Source of the DNA: an uncultured Oscillibacter sp.
Lineage (GTDB): Bacteria; Bacillota; Clostridia; Oscillospirales; Oscillospiraceae
DNA length: 56,567 nucleotides
NCBI GenBank assembly: GCA_945868085.1
Contig: CAMBKF010000011.1
Location: 1 to 56,567, forward strand
Direction of reading: 5' to 3'
Part shown: piece after piece, positions 1 to 9,010 of the stretch
Layout of the letters: every line of letters starts with the position of its first letter
Position numbering within the stretch: the stretch's first letter is position 1
Translations under genes and position numbers: made by a program
Notes under the pieces: generated by a model
What the model saw: only the letters and a program-made list of their open reading frames with translations
Database searches by the model: none
Told to the model about the DNA's origin: nothing

Positions 1-45
1 CGTTGTTTAATTTACAAGGTACACGCTCCATGCGGAACATTTGTT

Positions 46-74
46 ATTATACTGCCCAGTTGCCCTTTTGTCAA
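46..74 (-). promoter_or_regulatory. Consensus sigma-A promoter pointing out of the window
   Basis: Read on the minus strand, a perfect -35 TTGACA (69-74) is separated by 17 bp from a perfect -10 TATAAT (46-51). It fires leftwards, so it should drive a gene whose body lies outside the window. It stands back to back with the promoter of the YhaN-like gene. Confidence 0.75.
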
Positions 75-117
75 TCCTTTTTTTGAATTTTTTTGTTCTT
101 TTTTCTTTTTGCGCAAG

Positions 118-146
118 ATGACAATTTTAAAAGCCTGTGTTATAAT
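118..146 (+). promoter_or_regulatory. Promoter of the YhaN-like ATPase gene
   Basis: A -35 ATGACA (118-123), a 17-bp spacer and a perfect -10 TATAAT (141-146) lie about 40 bp upstream of the TTG start at 185. Confidence 0.7.
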
Positions 147-184
147 GTCCATACCTTATTATAGTACCATGGAGGTGTACCGTT

Positions 185-2224
185 TTGCAGCTCTTGCACG
201 CAAATGCCACCTACGGAAAACTGAATCAGGCGCAGCTGGACCTGCGGCCGGGGCTGAACGTAATCTGCGCCCCCAACGAGGGCGGCAAGTCCACTTGGTC
301 CCGGTTCCTGCTGGCCATGTTCTACGGGCTGAACACCCGGCAGCGGGGCGACCTGGCGGACAAAAACCGCTTTCAGCCCTGGAACGGCAGCCCCATGCAG
401 GGCAGGCTGGAGCTGTCGGTGGGCGAGGATCTGCTGACCCTCAGCCGCCGGACCCAGCGCGCCGACGCGCCCATGGGGGTTTTCTCCTGCACCTACACCG
501 GGACAGACACTCCTGTCCCTGGCCTGGACGCCGCCCACTGCGGCGAGGCCCTCCTGGGGGTGCCCCAGTCGGTGTATCAGCGCTGCGCCTTCATCCCCTC
601 CGGCAGCATGGCCATCGATGCCGACGCCGACCTGGAGCGGCGCATCAACGCCCTCATCTCCACCGGCGAGGAGAAGGTCTCCTTTTCCCAGGCGGAAAGC
701 CGGCTGAAAAAGCAGCTGCATCAGCGCAAGTATAATCGCACCGGCGCCATTCCCCAGCTGGAAGCCGAGATCGGCGAGCTTATGGCCGCCCAAGCCGAGG
801 TCAAGTCTTTGGCCGAGCAGGAGACTTTCCTGCGCGGGCAGCTGCTGCAGGCGCAGCGGGAGCAGGAGCAGCGCCTGCTGGCCCGGCAGCAGGAAGCCCA
901 GCGGCAGGCCCAGGAAAAGCAGCAGCTGCTGCAGCGGCTGCCGGATAGCGCCGCCCTGCAAGAGATCAACGAGCAGCTGGGTGCCGTGCGCTCCCTGGCG
1001 GAGCAGACGCAGCAGGCCGGGAATGCCGCAGCGCAGCAGGAGGCGGCCATCCAGGTGCAGCTCCAGGAACTGAACCGCAACCCCCTGCACCCCATGACAA
1101 AATCCGAATTGGAGGCGCAGCTGCAGATCCAGCCCCCGGCACCGCCCCAGGTGGCGCAGCTGCTCATCTCCCTGGCCCTGGGCCTATGCAGCGGCGGATT
1201 CCTTTGGTATGAACTGGACCGGCCGCAGGTTTTATGGCTGTGCATCGCCTGCGCCGCCACGGCGCTGACCGCCGGCAGCTTTTTATGGCTGCTGATCAAG
1301 CGGCTGCGGCTGCAGCAGCAGCGCCGCCGGGAGCTGGAGCGGCAGGAGGAGCTGCGAAAGCTGGCCGAGAGCTATCTGCCCCTGCTAGAGGAGGTAGAGC
1401 GCCAGCGGGGTCTCCTGCAGCAGCAGCGCCAGGCAGCGGCAGACGGCAGCGCGCGGGTGCGGTCCATGCTGGCCCAGCTTTTGGGGCAGATACGGCAGTG
1501 GGCGCCCAGCGCCAGCTCCGCCGCAGACATACGGCGCTTTGTGCAGCAGACTACCCAGCGGCGGGAGGACCTGACCCAGGAGATCCGCCAGGCCCAGAGC
1601 GGGGCCCTGCAGACGCAGCCCGATGACGCCGACGGCGCCTGCGCCCGACTGCAGCAGCAGATCGCCCAGATCCAAGGCCGCCTGGCGGCCATGGGACAGC
1701 CCGACGATCTGGAGCGTCAGCTCCGGAGCAAGCAGGAGCAGCTGGCGCAGCTCCAGGGGGAATACGATGCCCTGGCCCTGGCTTTGGACAGCTTACGCTC
1801 GGCCAATGCCGCCCTGCAGAATCGTTTTTCCCCGGAACTGGGCCGCCGGGCCGCGGAGATCTTTGCCGATATGACCGGCAGCGGCTGGAGCAGCATCCTG
1901 CTGGACCGGGAGTTTCACCTCTCCGCCGAGGCAGGCAGCGACCCCACCCGCCGCAGCGTGCAGCTTCTGAGCGCCGGCACTGCCGACCAGCTCTACCTGG
2001 CCGTTCGGCTGGCCATCTGCGAGATGATCCTCCCGGCTGAGCAAAATCCGCCGCTGATCCTGGACGACGCCCTCCTCACCTTCGACGACGGACGCCTGGG
2101 CAAAACCCTGGACTATCTGGTACAGTTGGGAGAAAAGCGGCAGATCCTGCTGTTTACCTGTCAGAGCCGGGAGGCAGCCTATCTCGCCGGCCGGACAGGG
2201 GTACACATCATTAATATGGAATAA
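185..2224 (+). CDS. YhaN/SbcC-like SMC family ATPase
   Basis: This is probably a DNA-repair ATPase of the SMC/Rad50 type that works with a nuclease subunit, as YhaN does with YhaO. The N-terminus has a Walker A (APNEGGKST). The C-terminus has an ABC-like signature (LSAGTADQ) and a Walker B (LILDDALLTFDD), with long Gln/Arg/Glu-rich coiled coils between them. Two hydrophobic helices around residues 325-370 interrupt the coiled coil, as in YhaN-type proteins, and suggest membrane attachment. It is 679 aa long. The start is TTG at 185, because GGAGGTG lies 7 bases upstream and no ATG fits as well. No nuclease partner is visible; it could lie left of the window. Assignment to YhaN rather than another SMC-like family is from architecture only. 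Confidence 0.8.
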   Translation: MQLLHANATYGKLNQAQLDLRPGLNVICAPNEGGKSTWSRFLLAMFYGLNTRQRGDLADKNRFQPWNGSPMQGRLELSVGEDLLTLSRRTQRADAPMGVFSCTYTGTDTPVPGLDAAHCGEALLGVPQSVYQRCAFIPSGSMAIDADADLERRINALISTGEEKVSFSQAESRLKKQLHQRKYNRTGAIPQLEAEIGELMAAQAEVKSLAEQETFLRGQLLQAQREQEQRLLARQQEAQRQAQEKQQLLQRLPDSAALQEINEQLGAVRSLAEQTQQAGNAAAQQEAAIQVQLQELNRNPLHPMTKSELEAQLQIQPPAPPQVAQLLISLALGLCSGGFLWYELDRPQVLWLCIACAATALTAGSFLWLLIKRLRLQQQRRRELERQEELRKLAESYLPLLEEVERQRGLLQQQRQAAADGSARVRSMLAQLLGQIRQWAPSASSAADIRRFVQQTTQRREDLTQEIRQAQSGALQTQPDDADGACARLQQQIAQIQGRLAAMGQPDDLERQLRSKQEQLAQLQGEYDALALALDSLRSANAALQNRFSPELGRRAAEIFADMTGSGWSSILLDREFHLSAEAGSDPTRRSVQLLSAGTADQLYLAVRLAICEMILPAEQNPPLILDDALLTFDDGRLGKTLDYLVQLGEKRQILLFTCQSREAAYLAGRTGVHIINME

Positions 2225-2243
2225 TTTGAAACGCGAGGTCACT

Positions 2244-3140
2244 ATGTTTCCACTGAATACTTTCAGCAATCTCTGCATATTCTTTCTTCTGCTCATGATC
2301 TACAGCGCCGCCGGCTGGGTAGGTGAGATGATCTACTGCTCCGTGGGCAAGGGACACATCTGCGAAAAGCGCGGTTTTTTGAACGGATTTATCTGCCCCA
2401 TCTATGGACACGGAGCCCTTTTGGTGCTATATGTATTACATGGGGGCTTCAAAAACCCCGTTCTCACCTTCCTGGGCGGCATGGTACTCACCACCGCGCT
2501 GGAGTATTTCACCAGCTGGTTTATGGAAAAGATCTTCCACATGCGCTGGTGGGATTACAGCAAGAAGAAAATTCAGATCAACGGCCGGGTATGCCTGCTC
2601 AACAGCGTGCTCTTTGGCCTGGCCTGCGTGCTGCTGTGCCACGTGGTGAATCCGCCGGTCATGGAATGGCTGTTCCGGGTGGGCGACACCTACACCATTC
2701 CGGCGGCGTCGTTCCTGTTCGGCATTTACCTGATGGACAATGTTCTCTCCGTCCGCAGCGCCATCCAGCTCTCCAGCCGCGCCGAGAAGCTCCACGAGGT
2801 CCAGCAGAAGGTGCGCCAGCATCTGGCCGCCGCTGCCCAGAGCCTGGAAGACAAGGCCGCCGAGAGCCGGGAGCGCTATCTCCAGTCCGTGGACAATATG
2901 ACCCGGGACTTTATGGAGGGCTCCCGCACCCAGCAGCTGATGGAGCACTATGACGAGTTCTTGGCCGAGCAGCGCCGGCAGCTGCAGATGCTGCGCAGCG
3001 GCCAGGATATGTTTGAGCGGCGCTTGCTGCGGAGCCATCCGGGCCTGCGCTCCCGCCACGACGAGCAGTTGGATCAGCTGCGCCGCCGGCTGGACCGCAT
3101 CAAGGCCGAGGCCAAGGCCCGCCGCGCCAACAAAAAATAA
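2244..3140 (+). CDS. CmpB-type multi-pass membrane protein (putative ABC transporter permease family)
   Basis: The N-terminal 170 residues hold about five hydrophobic segments with the family's typical motifs, such as the N-terminal SAAGWVGE, an internal KRGFLNGF and a WDYS after the third segment. This matches the PF06541 (ABC_trans_CmpB) family, whose transported substrate is not established. The last 120 residues are charged and predicted coiled coil, an addition beyond the minimal family domain. The ATG at 2244 is preferred over the TTG at 2226 because GAGGT lies 5 bases upstream of it. The gene follows the YhaN-like gene after 19 bp and is likely co-transcribed. Confidence 0.7.
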   Translation: MFPLNTFSNLCIFFLLLMIYSAAGWVGEMIYCSVGKGHICEKRGFLNGFICPIYGHGALLVLYVLHGGFKNPVLTFLGGMVLTTALEYFTSWFMEKIFHMRWWDYSKKKIQINGRVCLLNSVLFGLACVLLCHVVNPPVMEWLFRVGDTYTIPAASFLFGIYLMDNVLSVRSAIQLSSRAEKLHEVQQKVRQHLAAAAQSLEDKAAESRERYLQSVDNMTRDFMEGSRTQQLMEHYDEFLAEQRRQLQMLRSGQDMFERRLLRSHPGLRSRHDEQLDQLRRRLDRIKAEAKARRANKK

Positions 3141-3227
3141 AACCCTGCTGAAAAATCCATCGGAATTTTCCGGCACGCTATATGTATTGAAAAACAAGTT
3201 TGAGAATTCAGCAAAGGAGTTGTACCT

Positions 3228-4052
3228 ATGAGCGAATGTACACATGACTGCAGCACCTGCGGCGAGAGCTGCGGGGAGCGCAAGGAAGCAAACGTATTCG
3301 AGAAAAAGCCCCTGCACGATGGCTGCCGGGTGGGCAAGGTCTACGGCGTAGTCTCCGGCAAGGGCGGCGTAGGCAAGTCCATGGTCACCAGCCAGCTGGC
3401 CGTCACCATGCAGCGCAAGGGCTTCCGCACCGCCGTGCTGGATGCCGACATCACCGGTCCCTCCATCCCCAAAGCCTTCGGCATCCACGGCCGGGCTGTG
3501 GGCACGGAGGACGCCATTGTTCCCGTGCAGACCCGCACGGGCATCCAGCTCATGAGTGTGAACCTACTGCTGGACAACGAGACGGATCCCGTCATCTGGC
3601 GCGGTCCGGTCATCGGCGGCGTGGTGCAGCAGTTCTGGAGCGACGTACTGTGGCAGGATGTGGACTACATGTTCGTGGATATGCCTCCCGGAACCGGCGA
3701 TGTGGCGCTGAACGTGTTCCAGTCCCTGCCGGTGGACGGGGTCATCATCGTCACCAGTCCTCAGGAGCTGGTGAGCATGGTGGTGGAAAAGGCCGTGAAA
3801 ATGGCGCAGATGATGGACATTCCCGTCCTGGGTCTGGTGGAAAATATGAGTTATCTCCCCTGCCCCGACTGTGGCAAGAAAATCTATCTCTTTGGCCAGG
3901 GCAAGACCGACGAGGCCGCCGCCCGGTATGGCCTGCCGGTACTGGCCAAAATGCCGCTGGATCCCACTCTGGCGGAACTGGTGGACCAGGGCGAGATCGA
4001 GAGCTTCCAGGGCCACTGGCTGGACGGCGTGGCGGAGAAGATCGCGGAGTAA
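3228..4052 (+). CDS. mrp: Mrp/NBP35 family iron-sulfur cluster carrier ATPase
   Basis: This protein is a cytosolic P-loop ATPase that binds and transfers [4Fe-4S] clusters. The deviant Walker A GKGGVGKS, the switch motif DADITGPS and DMPPGTGD mark the MinD/Mrp family. The family's bridging CxxC is visible in YLPCPDCGKK. The N-terminus carries an extra Cys-rich stretch (CTHDCSTCGESC) that may hold another cluster, as in NBP35. Its 274 aa are normal for the family. The start has AAAGGAG 9 bases upstream. A strong terminator follows at 4071, so it ends its transcript. Confidence 0.92.
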   Translation: MSECTHDCSTCGESCGERKEANVFEKKPLHDGCRVGKVYGVVSGKGGVGKSMVTSQLAVTMQRKGFRTAVLDADITGPSIPKAFGIHGRAVGTEDAIVPVQTRTGIQLMSVNLLLDNETDPVIWRGPVIGGVVQQFWSDVLWQDVDYMFVDMPPGTGDVALNVFQSLPVDGVIIVTSPQELVSMVVEKAVKMAQMMDIPVLGLVENMSYLPCPDCGKKIYLFGQGKTDEAAARYGLPVLAKMPLDPTLAELVDQGEIESFQGHWLDGVAEKIAE

Positions 4053-4070
4053 GATGTCATGATGAAATAA

Positions 4071-4108
4071 GAAGGGCCGGCGCCTGCGGATGCGCCGGCC
4101 CTTCTTTG
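4071..4108 (+). terminator. Rho-independent terminator after mrp
   Basis: A 12-bp GC-rich stem (AGGGCCGGCGC paired with GCGCCGGCCCT) with a short loop is followed by CTTTG. It lies 20 bp after the mrp stop codon. Confidence 0.8.
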
Positions 4109-4157
4109 CTCCCGGAAGCAAAATTCGGCGGATCGGGGACGTTTTGCCCGAAAATTG

Positions 4158-4186
4158 TTGTAATGTGCGGGAAAGAATGGTATACT
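4158..4186 (+). promoter_or_regulatory. Promoter of the DUF5684 gene
   Basis: A -35 TTGTAA (4158-4163), 17-bp spacer and -10 TATACT (4181-4186) precede the gene starting at 4241. Confidence 0.55.
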
Positions 4187-4240
4187 GCTCTTGCCGCATA
4201 TACTATCTGCGGCAGCTAATTTAAAAAGGAGAGAAAAGTT

Positions 4241-4651
4241 ATGTCATTTGTTAGCCTCGTTTGCGGCATCCTGACCCTGGTCGCATCCTGGATGATCTTC
4301 AAGAAAATGGGACACCAGGGCTGGGAGGGCATCGTCCCCTTTTACAACACCTATGTTCTCTGCCAGGAGCTGTACGGAAGCGGCTGGAAATTCCTGCTGC
4401 TCCTGATCCCCCTTTACAACATTTATTTCGCCATCAAAATGCAGATCGACCTGGCCAAGGCCTTTAACCAGGGCGTGGGCTTCGGCATCGGCCTGCTGCT
4501 GCTGCCCTTCATCTTCCAGCTGATCCTGGGCTTTGGCAACGCCCAGTATCGCGACGGCACCCGGGCCAACACCCAGCCCGACATGGTGGAGGATGTGGTC
4601 AACAAGGCCAAGGACGCCGTCTCCGGCAACCACAACGATCAGAATCAATAA
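4241..4651 (+). CDS. DUF5684 small membrane protein
   Basis: The protein has 136 aa with three to four hydrophobic segments (about residues 3-18, 48-65 and 80-100) and a soluble acidic/Asn-rich tail. The motif GWEGIVPFYNTY after the first segment is typical of DUF5684 membrane proteins, whose function is unknown. The start is supported by AAAAGGAG upstream. It is a single-gene unit between its own promoter and the terminator at 4666. Confidence 0.75.
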   Translation: MSFVSLVCGILTLVASWMIFKKMGHQGWEGIVPFYNTYVLCQELYGSGWKFLLLLIPLYNIYFAIKMQIDLAKAFNQGVGFGIGLLLLPFIFQLILGFGNAQYRDGTRANTQPDMVEDVVNKAKDAVSGNHNDQNQ

Positions 4652-4665
4652 TTCGCAGCCTAATA

Positions 4666-4703
4666 TAAAGTTGGCAGTCCGTAGGGACTGCCAACTTTTT
4701 TTA
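4666..4703. terminator. Bidirectional terminator between DUF5684 and the lipoprotein gene
   Basis: A 12-bp stem (AGTTGGCAGTCC with GGACTGCCAACT) has a 5-base loop, A residues on its left and seven T residues on its right. It serves the converging genes on both sides. Confidence 0.85.
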
Positions 4704-5426
4704 TTCGATTGTCACCGCAAATTCATATATTCCATTTCTTTTCGTAAGACCATAGTTGATCCCATCCCCATGATAAACATCATTTTTTTCGTATGCGCGT
4801 ACAATTTCCTTTCCGATCTTTCCCGCCGCGGTTGTATCTGCTGAGCCGTCGCAGGTCTCGATAACTCCCATCATCGTGTGCGCAATTTTGCTCTGGTCCT
4901 CTGTGTAAAAATGCACATATAATATTTTAACAGAGCGGTTGTCTTTTTCGCCTGCCCCCAGCAAGTTCTCTCCGTCCGCAAAGAAGATTGCGGCAATGGG
5001 CTCCCCTTCTTCATACTGGGCATCAAATCCGCCTACGCCCTTGACCGCGGCAGCCATTTCACTCCCGTTTTCTTTAAGCTGCGCCTTTTGGCAATACAGC
5101 TTTTCCGTCAGGCGCTGGCAAAATTCGTCAGGGGACAGAAGAAGATGTCCAGACTCAAAGAAGGTCTCCAGCCTGTAGCTTTCCGTTTTCTCCTCACCGC
5201 AGCGCTGGCAAACACTGACCTTTACGCCGTCTTTTGCCGCTGTTGCTTTTGTCTGAATCTCCCAGTCACCCCAATTGTGGCCCAAATCATCTCCCTCGGA
5301 TTCGCCGCACTTCAGGCAGGTTTTCGGCTCCGTACATGTTGCCGCCGCCCATTCGTGCTTACAAGAGCAAGCGTTCAGATTTAATACCAGCACAATTCCA
5401 AGAAGCGCCAAACATATTTTTTTCAT
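4701..5426 (-). CDS. Putative lipoprotein with Cys-pair motifs
   Basis: The N-terminus MKKICLALLG is a lipoprotein signal with lipobox LNAC, so the mature protein is anchored at Cys20 on the outer face of the membrane. After it come two CxxC pairs (CTEPKTCLKCG and CQRCG) separated by a Trp-rich stretch (GHNWGDW). This resembles short Cys-pair repeats found in secreted clostridial proteins. The remaining 170 residues match no family I recognise. The start at 5426 has GGGGGA upstream; an upstream in-frame ATG at 5510 would put about 28 extra residues in front of the signal and is unlikely. Function unknown. It is divergent from the XRE regulator at 5549. Confidence 0.75.
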   Translation of the reverse strand: MKKICLALLGIVLVLNLNACSCKHEWAAATCTEPKTCLKCGESEGDDLGHNWGDWEIQTKATAAKDGVKVSVCQRCGEEKTESYRLETFFESGHLLLSPDEFCQRLTEKLYCQKAQLKENGSEMAAAVKGVGGFDAQYEEGEPIAAIFFADGENLLGAGEKDNRSVKILYVHFYTEDQSKIAHTMMGVIETCDGSADTTAAGKIGKEIVRAYEKNDVYHGDGINYGLTKRNGIYEFAVTIE

Positions 5427-5548
5427 GATTATTCCCCCGTCAACTCTTATTTTAAAATGCGCTAAACAGATTATAGTCTTTTTAACGACTATAGTCAATA
5501 TCAAAATCACACTCTAAGATGAAAGTATCATTTTGGAGGGTTCGGGCG

Positions 5549-5767
5549 ATGATAAGCTACGCTGCATTTTGGAATACGTTGAAAGGCTCCGATGAGTCCA
5601 CATATACTCTAATAAAAAAGCATCATATCTCCAGCTCTACCATAGACAAGCTCCGCAAAAACAGGCCGCTGAACACTACGACTATCAACGACCTCTGCCG
5701 CATATTAAACTGCCGGGTGCAGGATGTGATGGAGTACATTCCCTCCGACAGCGACCAGGTCCTATAG
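5549..5767 (+). CDS. Small XRE/Cro-type HTH regulator
   Basis: This 72-residue protein is little more than one helix-turn-helix of the Cro/CI type: DESTYTLIKKHHISSSTIDKL, then NTTTINDLCRILNC and a short acidic tail. The start at 5549 is chosen because GGAGG lies about 9 bases upstream; the in-frame ATG at 5519 has no ribosome site. It is divergent from the lipoprotein gene and probably regulates itself or that gene. It is followed by a strong terminator. Confidence 0.75.
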   Translation: MISYAAFWNTLKGSDESTYTLIKKHHISSSTIDKLRKNRPLNTTTINDLCRILNCRVQDVMEYIPSDSDQVL

Positions 5768-5777
5768 AGCCCAAGAA

Positions 5778-5815
5778 AAGAACCGAGAGGGGCAACCCCT
5801 CCCGGTTCTTTTTTA
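5778..5815 (+). terminator. Terminator between the XRE gene and rubrerythrin
   Basis: The stem AGAACCG plus GAGGGG pairs with CCCCTC plus CGGTTCT around a CAA loop and is followed by six T residues. The A-rich left flank makes it usable for the converging rubrerythrin gene too. Confidence 0.85.
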
Positions 5816-5822
5816 TAGCGAT

Positions 5823-6392
5823 TTACTTCCCGAAGTAGCGCTTCAGCAGACCCTCGAAGGCCTTGCCGTGGCGGGCTTCGTCGCGGGCCATCTCATGCAC
5901 GGTGTCGTGGATGGCGTCCAGGTTATACTTCTTAGCCAGCTTGGCCAGCTCAAACTTGCCCATGGTGGCGCCGTTCTCGGCATCCACGCGCATCTGCAGG
6001 TTCTTCTCGGTAGAATCGGTGATGACCTCACCCAGGAGCTCGGCGAACTTGGCAGCATGCTCGGCCTCCTCCAGGCCGGCCTTCTCCCAGTACAGGCCGA
6101 TCTCGGGATAGCCCTCGCGGTGAGCCACACGGGCCATAGCCAGGTACATACCCACTTCGCTGCACTCACCCTCGAAGTTAGCGCGCAGACCGTCGATGAT
6201 CTCCTTGCGCACTTCCTCGGGGACATCGTTGCCGAAGGACTTACCTACGCCCACCACATGCTCGGCGGCCCAGGACTTCTCTTCCTTCTGCTCGATAAAC
6301 TTGTCAGCGCCCACATGGCACACAGGGCACTCAGCGGGAGGGGTGTCACCCTCGTGCACATAACCGCAAACAGAACATACCCATTTCTTCAT
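5823..6392 (-). CDS. Reverse rubrerythrin (rubredoxin domain first)
   Basis: This is a peroxide-detoxifying non-haem iron protein of anaerobes. The N-terminal rubredoxin domain (residues 1-35) has CxxCG and CPVC motifs. The following four-helix diiron domain carries the ExxH-type ligands (EEAEH near residue 110 and DEARH near 175). The domain order is the reverse of classical rubrerythrin, as in clostridial reverse rubrerythrins that use NADH:rubredoxin reductase. The start at 6392 has AGGAGG 9 bases upstream. It is monocistronic, with a -10-like TATACT on the minus strand at 6453-6458. Confidence 0.92.
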   Translation of the reverse strand: MKKWVCSVCGYVHEGDTPPAECPVCHVGADKFIEQKEEKSWAAEHVVGVGKSFGNDVPEEVRKEIIDGLRANFEGECSEVGMYLAMARVAHREGYPEIGLYWEKAGLEEAEHAAKFAELLGEVITDSTEKNLQMRVDAENGATMGKFELAKLAKKYNLDAIHDTVHEMARDEARHGKAFEGLLKRYFGK

Positions 6393-6600
6393 TGTAAAGT
6401 TCCTCCTTATTATGATTTGGACCGAAGTCCGTTTTTCTCTTGCTGTGACTGTAGTATACCACAAGAAGCCGGGTCTCAAAAGTTGCTTTTGCAACTTTTT
6501 GGAAAATTTTTTGTAAATTCGGGAAATATTATCCGCACCGGCACCAATCTCCCCGCAGGGCAGTATCTCCAGCGCCCGTCACCCACCGCATCATCGCAGC

Positions 6601-6676
6601 GGGACATATGGGGACCGCCCCCGCAATTATGTTTTTTACAAGGAATCGGGCGGGACATATGGGGACCGCCCCCGCA
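6601..6676. repeat. Two tandem copies of a dispersed intergenic repeat
   Basis: Two perfect 25-bp copies start at 6601 and 6652, 51 bp apart. The core resembles the GGGACACATGGGTCCCGCCC sequence at about 37574, so it belongs to a dispersed family in this genome. Confidence 0.7.
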
Positions 6677-6716
6677 GCAAATATTTCAGGTCAAGGACGC
6701 AGCATCCCGTCCTGCT

Positions 6717-6756
6717 GCAAAAACTTCCGGCCCGCCGATTTCTCGGCGGACCGGGT
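6717..6756 (-). terminator. Terminator of the EF-G-like gene
   Basis: On the minus strand a 12-bp stem (CCGGTCCGCCGA with TCGGCGGGCCGG, one mismatch) and a GAAA loop are followed by AAGTTTTT. It lies 16 bp after the stop codon. Confidence 0.75.
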
Positions 6757-6771
6757 GATTATGTGATTTCT

Positions 6772-8823
6772 TTATTCCGCCTCTGCCATGGCCTTGGCCT
6801 CGGCAATGGCCTTCTCCTGGGCGGCGGCGGGGCAATCCTCGTAGCGCACGAAGGAGAACACGAATGTACCTCTGGACTGGGTCATGGAGCGCAGGTCAAT
6901 GGCGTAGGACATCATCTCCGCCATGGGGACCTCGGCCTCCAGCGTCGTCTCACCGTCGCCGGTGGGATTCATGCCCATGACGCGGCCCCGACGCTTATTC
7001 AGGTCACCCATGACATCGCCCACATAGTTATCGGGCACGGTGACCTTCAGCTCGCCGATGGGCTCCATCAGCACGGGCTTGGCCTCGGGCAGGGCCTCCT
7101 TGAAGGCCAGGCCGGCCGCCAGCTGGAAGGCGATATCGGAGGAGTCCACGGGGTGGTAGGAACCATCGGTAAGGGTGGCCTTCAGGAACACCACGGGGTA
7201 GCCCGCCAGGACGCCGTTGAGGCAGCACTTGCGCAGGCCCTTTTCAACAGCCGGGAAGTAGTTCTTAGGCACGGAGCCGCCGAACACGGCCTCCTCAAAG
7301 ATCATATCCTCCTGCTCGTTCTGGGGCTCGAAGGTGATGACCACATCGCCGAACTGGCCGCTGCCGCCGGTCTGCTTCTTATAACGGCCGCGCTTTTCCA
7401 CCTTGGAGCGGATCTTCTCGCGGTAAGCCACACGGGGGGTGGACAGCTCGGTCTCCACGCCGAAGCGGCTCTTGAGCTTGGCGCACAGAACATCGATCTG
7501 AATGTCGCCGGTGCCGGAGATGACGGTCTGATGGGTCTCGGCATTATTGGAGACGTGGAAAGTGGGATCCTCCTCATTGAGCTTGTTGAGGCCGGTGCCC
7601 ATCTTTTCCACTTCCTGCTTGACCTTGGGGGCAATGGCCCGCTCATAGCAGGGGGTGGGATACTCGATGCCTTCCAGCACCACGACGTTCTTGGCGTCGC
7701 ACAGGGTGTTGCCGGTCTTGACACGGTCCATCTTGCCGATGGCGCCGATGTCGCCGCAGCAGATCTCCTTGACCTCCTCACCCTTCTTGCCCTTCATGGT
7801 GTACAGGCGGCCCAGCTTCTCGGTGTTGCCGGTGGCGGGGTTATACAGGGACATATCGCCGGTGACCTTGCCCCGGACGACCTTGATCATGGAGAACTTG
7901 CCGTACTGGTCGGAAATGGTCTTGAAGACGATGGCGGCGGTGGGGCCGTTGGGGTCGAAGGCCACTTCCACATCGTTGCCGCTCTCATCCTTGGCGCTCT
8001 CGGCGGGCATATCGGTGGCCACGGGCACCAGCTCCACGATGGTCTTCATGAGCATATCCACGCCCATACCGGTGACGGCGGAGCCGCACAGCACAGGGCA
8101 GACGCTGCCGTCCCGCACGCCGATCTTCAGGCCCTTGGCCATGTCGGCAGCGGACAGCTCCATATTCTCGAAGAACTTCTCCATCAGCTCCTCGTCGGCA
8201 CCGGCGGCGGCTTCCATCAGCTCGGCACGCAGGGTCTCCACCTCGTCGGCCATGTCGTCGGGAATGGCGCACTCGCCCTTGGCGTCGTAGGCCTTGTTGT
8301 GCAGCAGGTCCACGATGACGGTGACGGCCTTGTTGTTATCGGCCTTGGTGGCCACGATGGGGGCAATGGCGGTGCCGAACTTGGCCTTGACGGCGTCCAC
8401 ACAGGCGGCGTAGTCGGCATTGGCCTCCTCCACGCGGTTGATGAACATCATGCGGGGCTTCTTGCCCAGCATCTTCCAGGTGCGCTCCATACCCACGGAC
8501 AGGCCGTCCTTGGCATTGCCCACGATGACGGCGCACTCGGCGGCGCGGATGGCGCACAGGGCCTCGCCGGAAAAATCGAAGTTGCCGGGGGCGTCCATGA
8601 CGTTGATCTTGACATTATTATACTTCACCGGAGCAAAGGCCAGGGAAATGGAAATCTGGCGCTTGATCTCCTCGGCATCATAGTCGCAGGTGGTATTGCC
8701 GTCCACGGTCTTGCCGAAACGGTCGGTCCCCTTGGTCATAAAGAGCATCTGCTCAGCCAGGGTGGTCTTGCCGGATCCGCCGTGGCCCAACAGGCAAATA
8801 TTGCGAATTTCATTGGCAGTCAT
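6772..8823 (-). CDS. Elongation factor G-like translational GTPase
   Basis: This 683-residue protein has the EF-G domain order. The G1 loop is GHGGSGKTT (residues 13-21) and G3 is DAPGNFDF, not the canonical DTPGHVDF. G4 reads NRVE where NKxD is expected. Domains II to V follow, with the domain IV/V signature GSYHPVDSSD. These departures match the EF-G2-like paralogues of Clostridia rather than the main elongation factor, which lies elsewhere in the str operon of most bacteria. The role may be recycling or stress-related and is not shown here. It is monocistronic with its own promoter. Confidence 0.82.
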   Translation of the reverse strand: MTANEIRNICLLGHGGSGKTTLAEQMLFMTKGTDRFGKTVDGNTTCDYDAEEIKRQISISLAFAPVKYNNVKINVMDAPGNFDFSGEALCAIRAAECAVIVGNAKDGLSVGMERTWKMLGKKPRMMFINRVEEANADYAACVDAVKAKFGTAIAPIVATKADNNKAVTVIVDLLHNKAYDAKGECAIPDDMADEVETLRAELMEAAAGADEELMEKFFENMELSAADMAKGLKIGVRDGSVCPVLCGSAVTGMGVDMLMKTIVELVPVATDMPAESAKDESGNDVEVAFDPNGPTAAIVFKTISDQYGKFSMIKVVRGKVTGDMSLYNPATGNTEKLGRLYTMKGKKGEEVKEICCGDIGAIGKMDRVKTGNTLCDAKNVVVLEGIEYPTPCYERAIAPKVKQEVEKMGTGLNKLNEEDPTFHVSNNAETHQTVISGTGDIQIDVLCAKLKSRFGVETELSTPRVAYREKIRSKVEKRGRYKKQTGGSGQFGDVVITFEPQNEQEDMIFEEAVFGGSVPKNYFPAVEKGLRKCCLNGVLAGYPVVFLKATLTDGSYHPVDSSDIAFQLAAGLAFKEALPEAKPVLMEPIGELKVTVPDNYVGDVMGDLNKRRGRVMGMNPTGDGETTLEAEVPMAEMMSYAIDLRSMTQSRGTFVFSFVRYEDCPAAAQEKAIAEAKAMAEAE

Positions 8824-8888
8824 AGTTCAGTTTTCTCCCTTCGTTTTTGGAAAATGTGCGGACGCGCACATAGTCACTCAATAAGGGA

Positions 8889-8917
8889 ATTATATAATAT
8901 TTTTCAAGGGTTGACAA
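8889..8917 (-). promoter_or_regulatory. Promoter of the EF-G-like gene
   Basis: On the minus strand a -35 TTGTCA (8912-8917), 17-bp spacer and perfect -10 TATAAT (8889-8894) lie about 66 bp upstream of the start codon. Confidence 0.75.
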
Positions 8918-9010
8918 ATACAATTTTCTGCCCGTTTTTTGTGAAAAGTGCCAGTTTATGCCCTCATTTTCGGTTAAATCGACCCAAGGAGCGGAAGTTT
9001 CCCCGGGTTT

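Larger units (their letters stand above)
6393..6771. other. Non-coding spacer with a duplicated palindromic repeat
   Basis: The 379-bp spacer holds the rubrerythrin promoter region and a small hairpin near 6477-6499 (AAAGTTGC with GCAACTTT). Two copies of a 25-bp repeat follow at 6601-6625 and 6652-6676 (GGGACATATGGGGACC then GCCCCCGCA). The EF-G-like gene's terminator lies at 6717-6756. I see no protein-coding gene in it. Confidence 0.7.
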
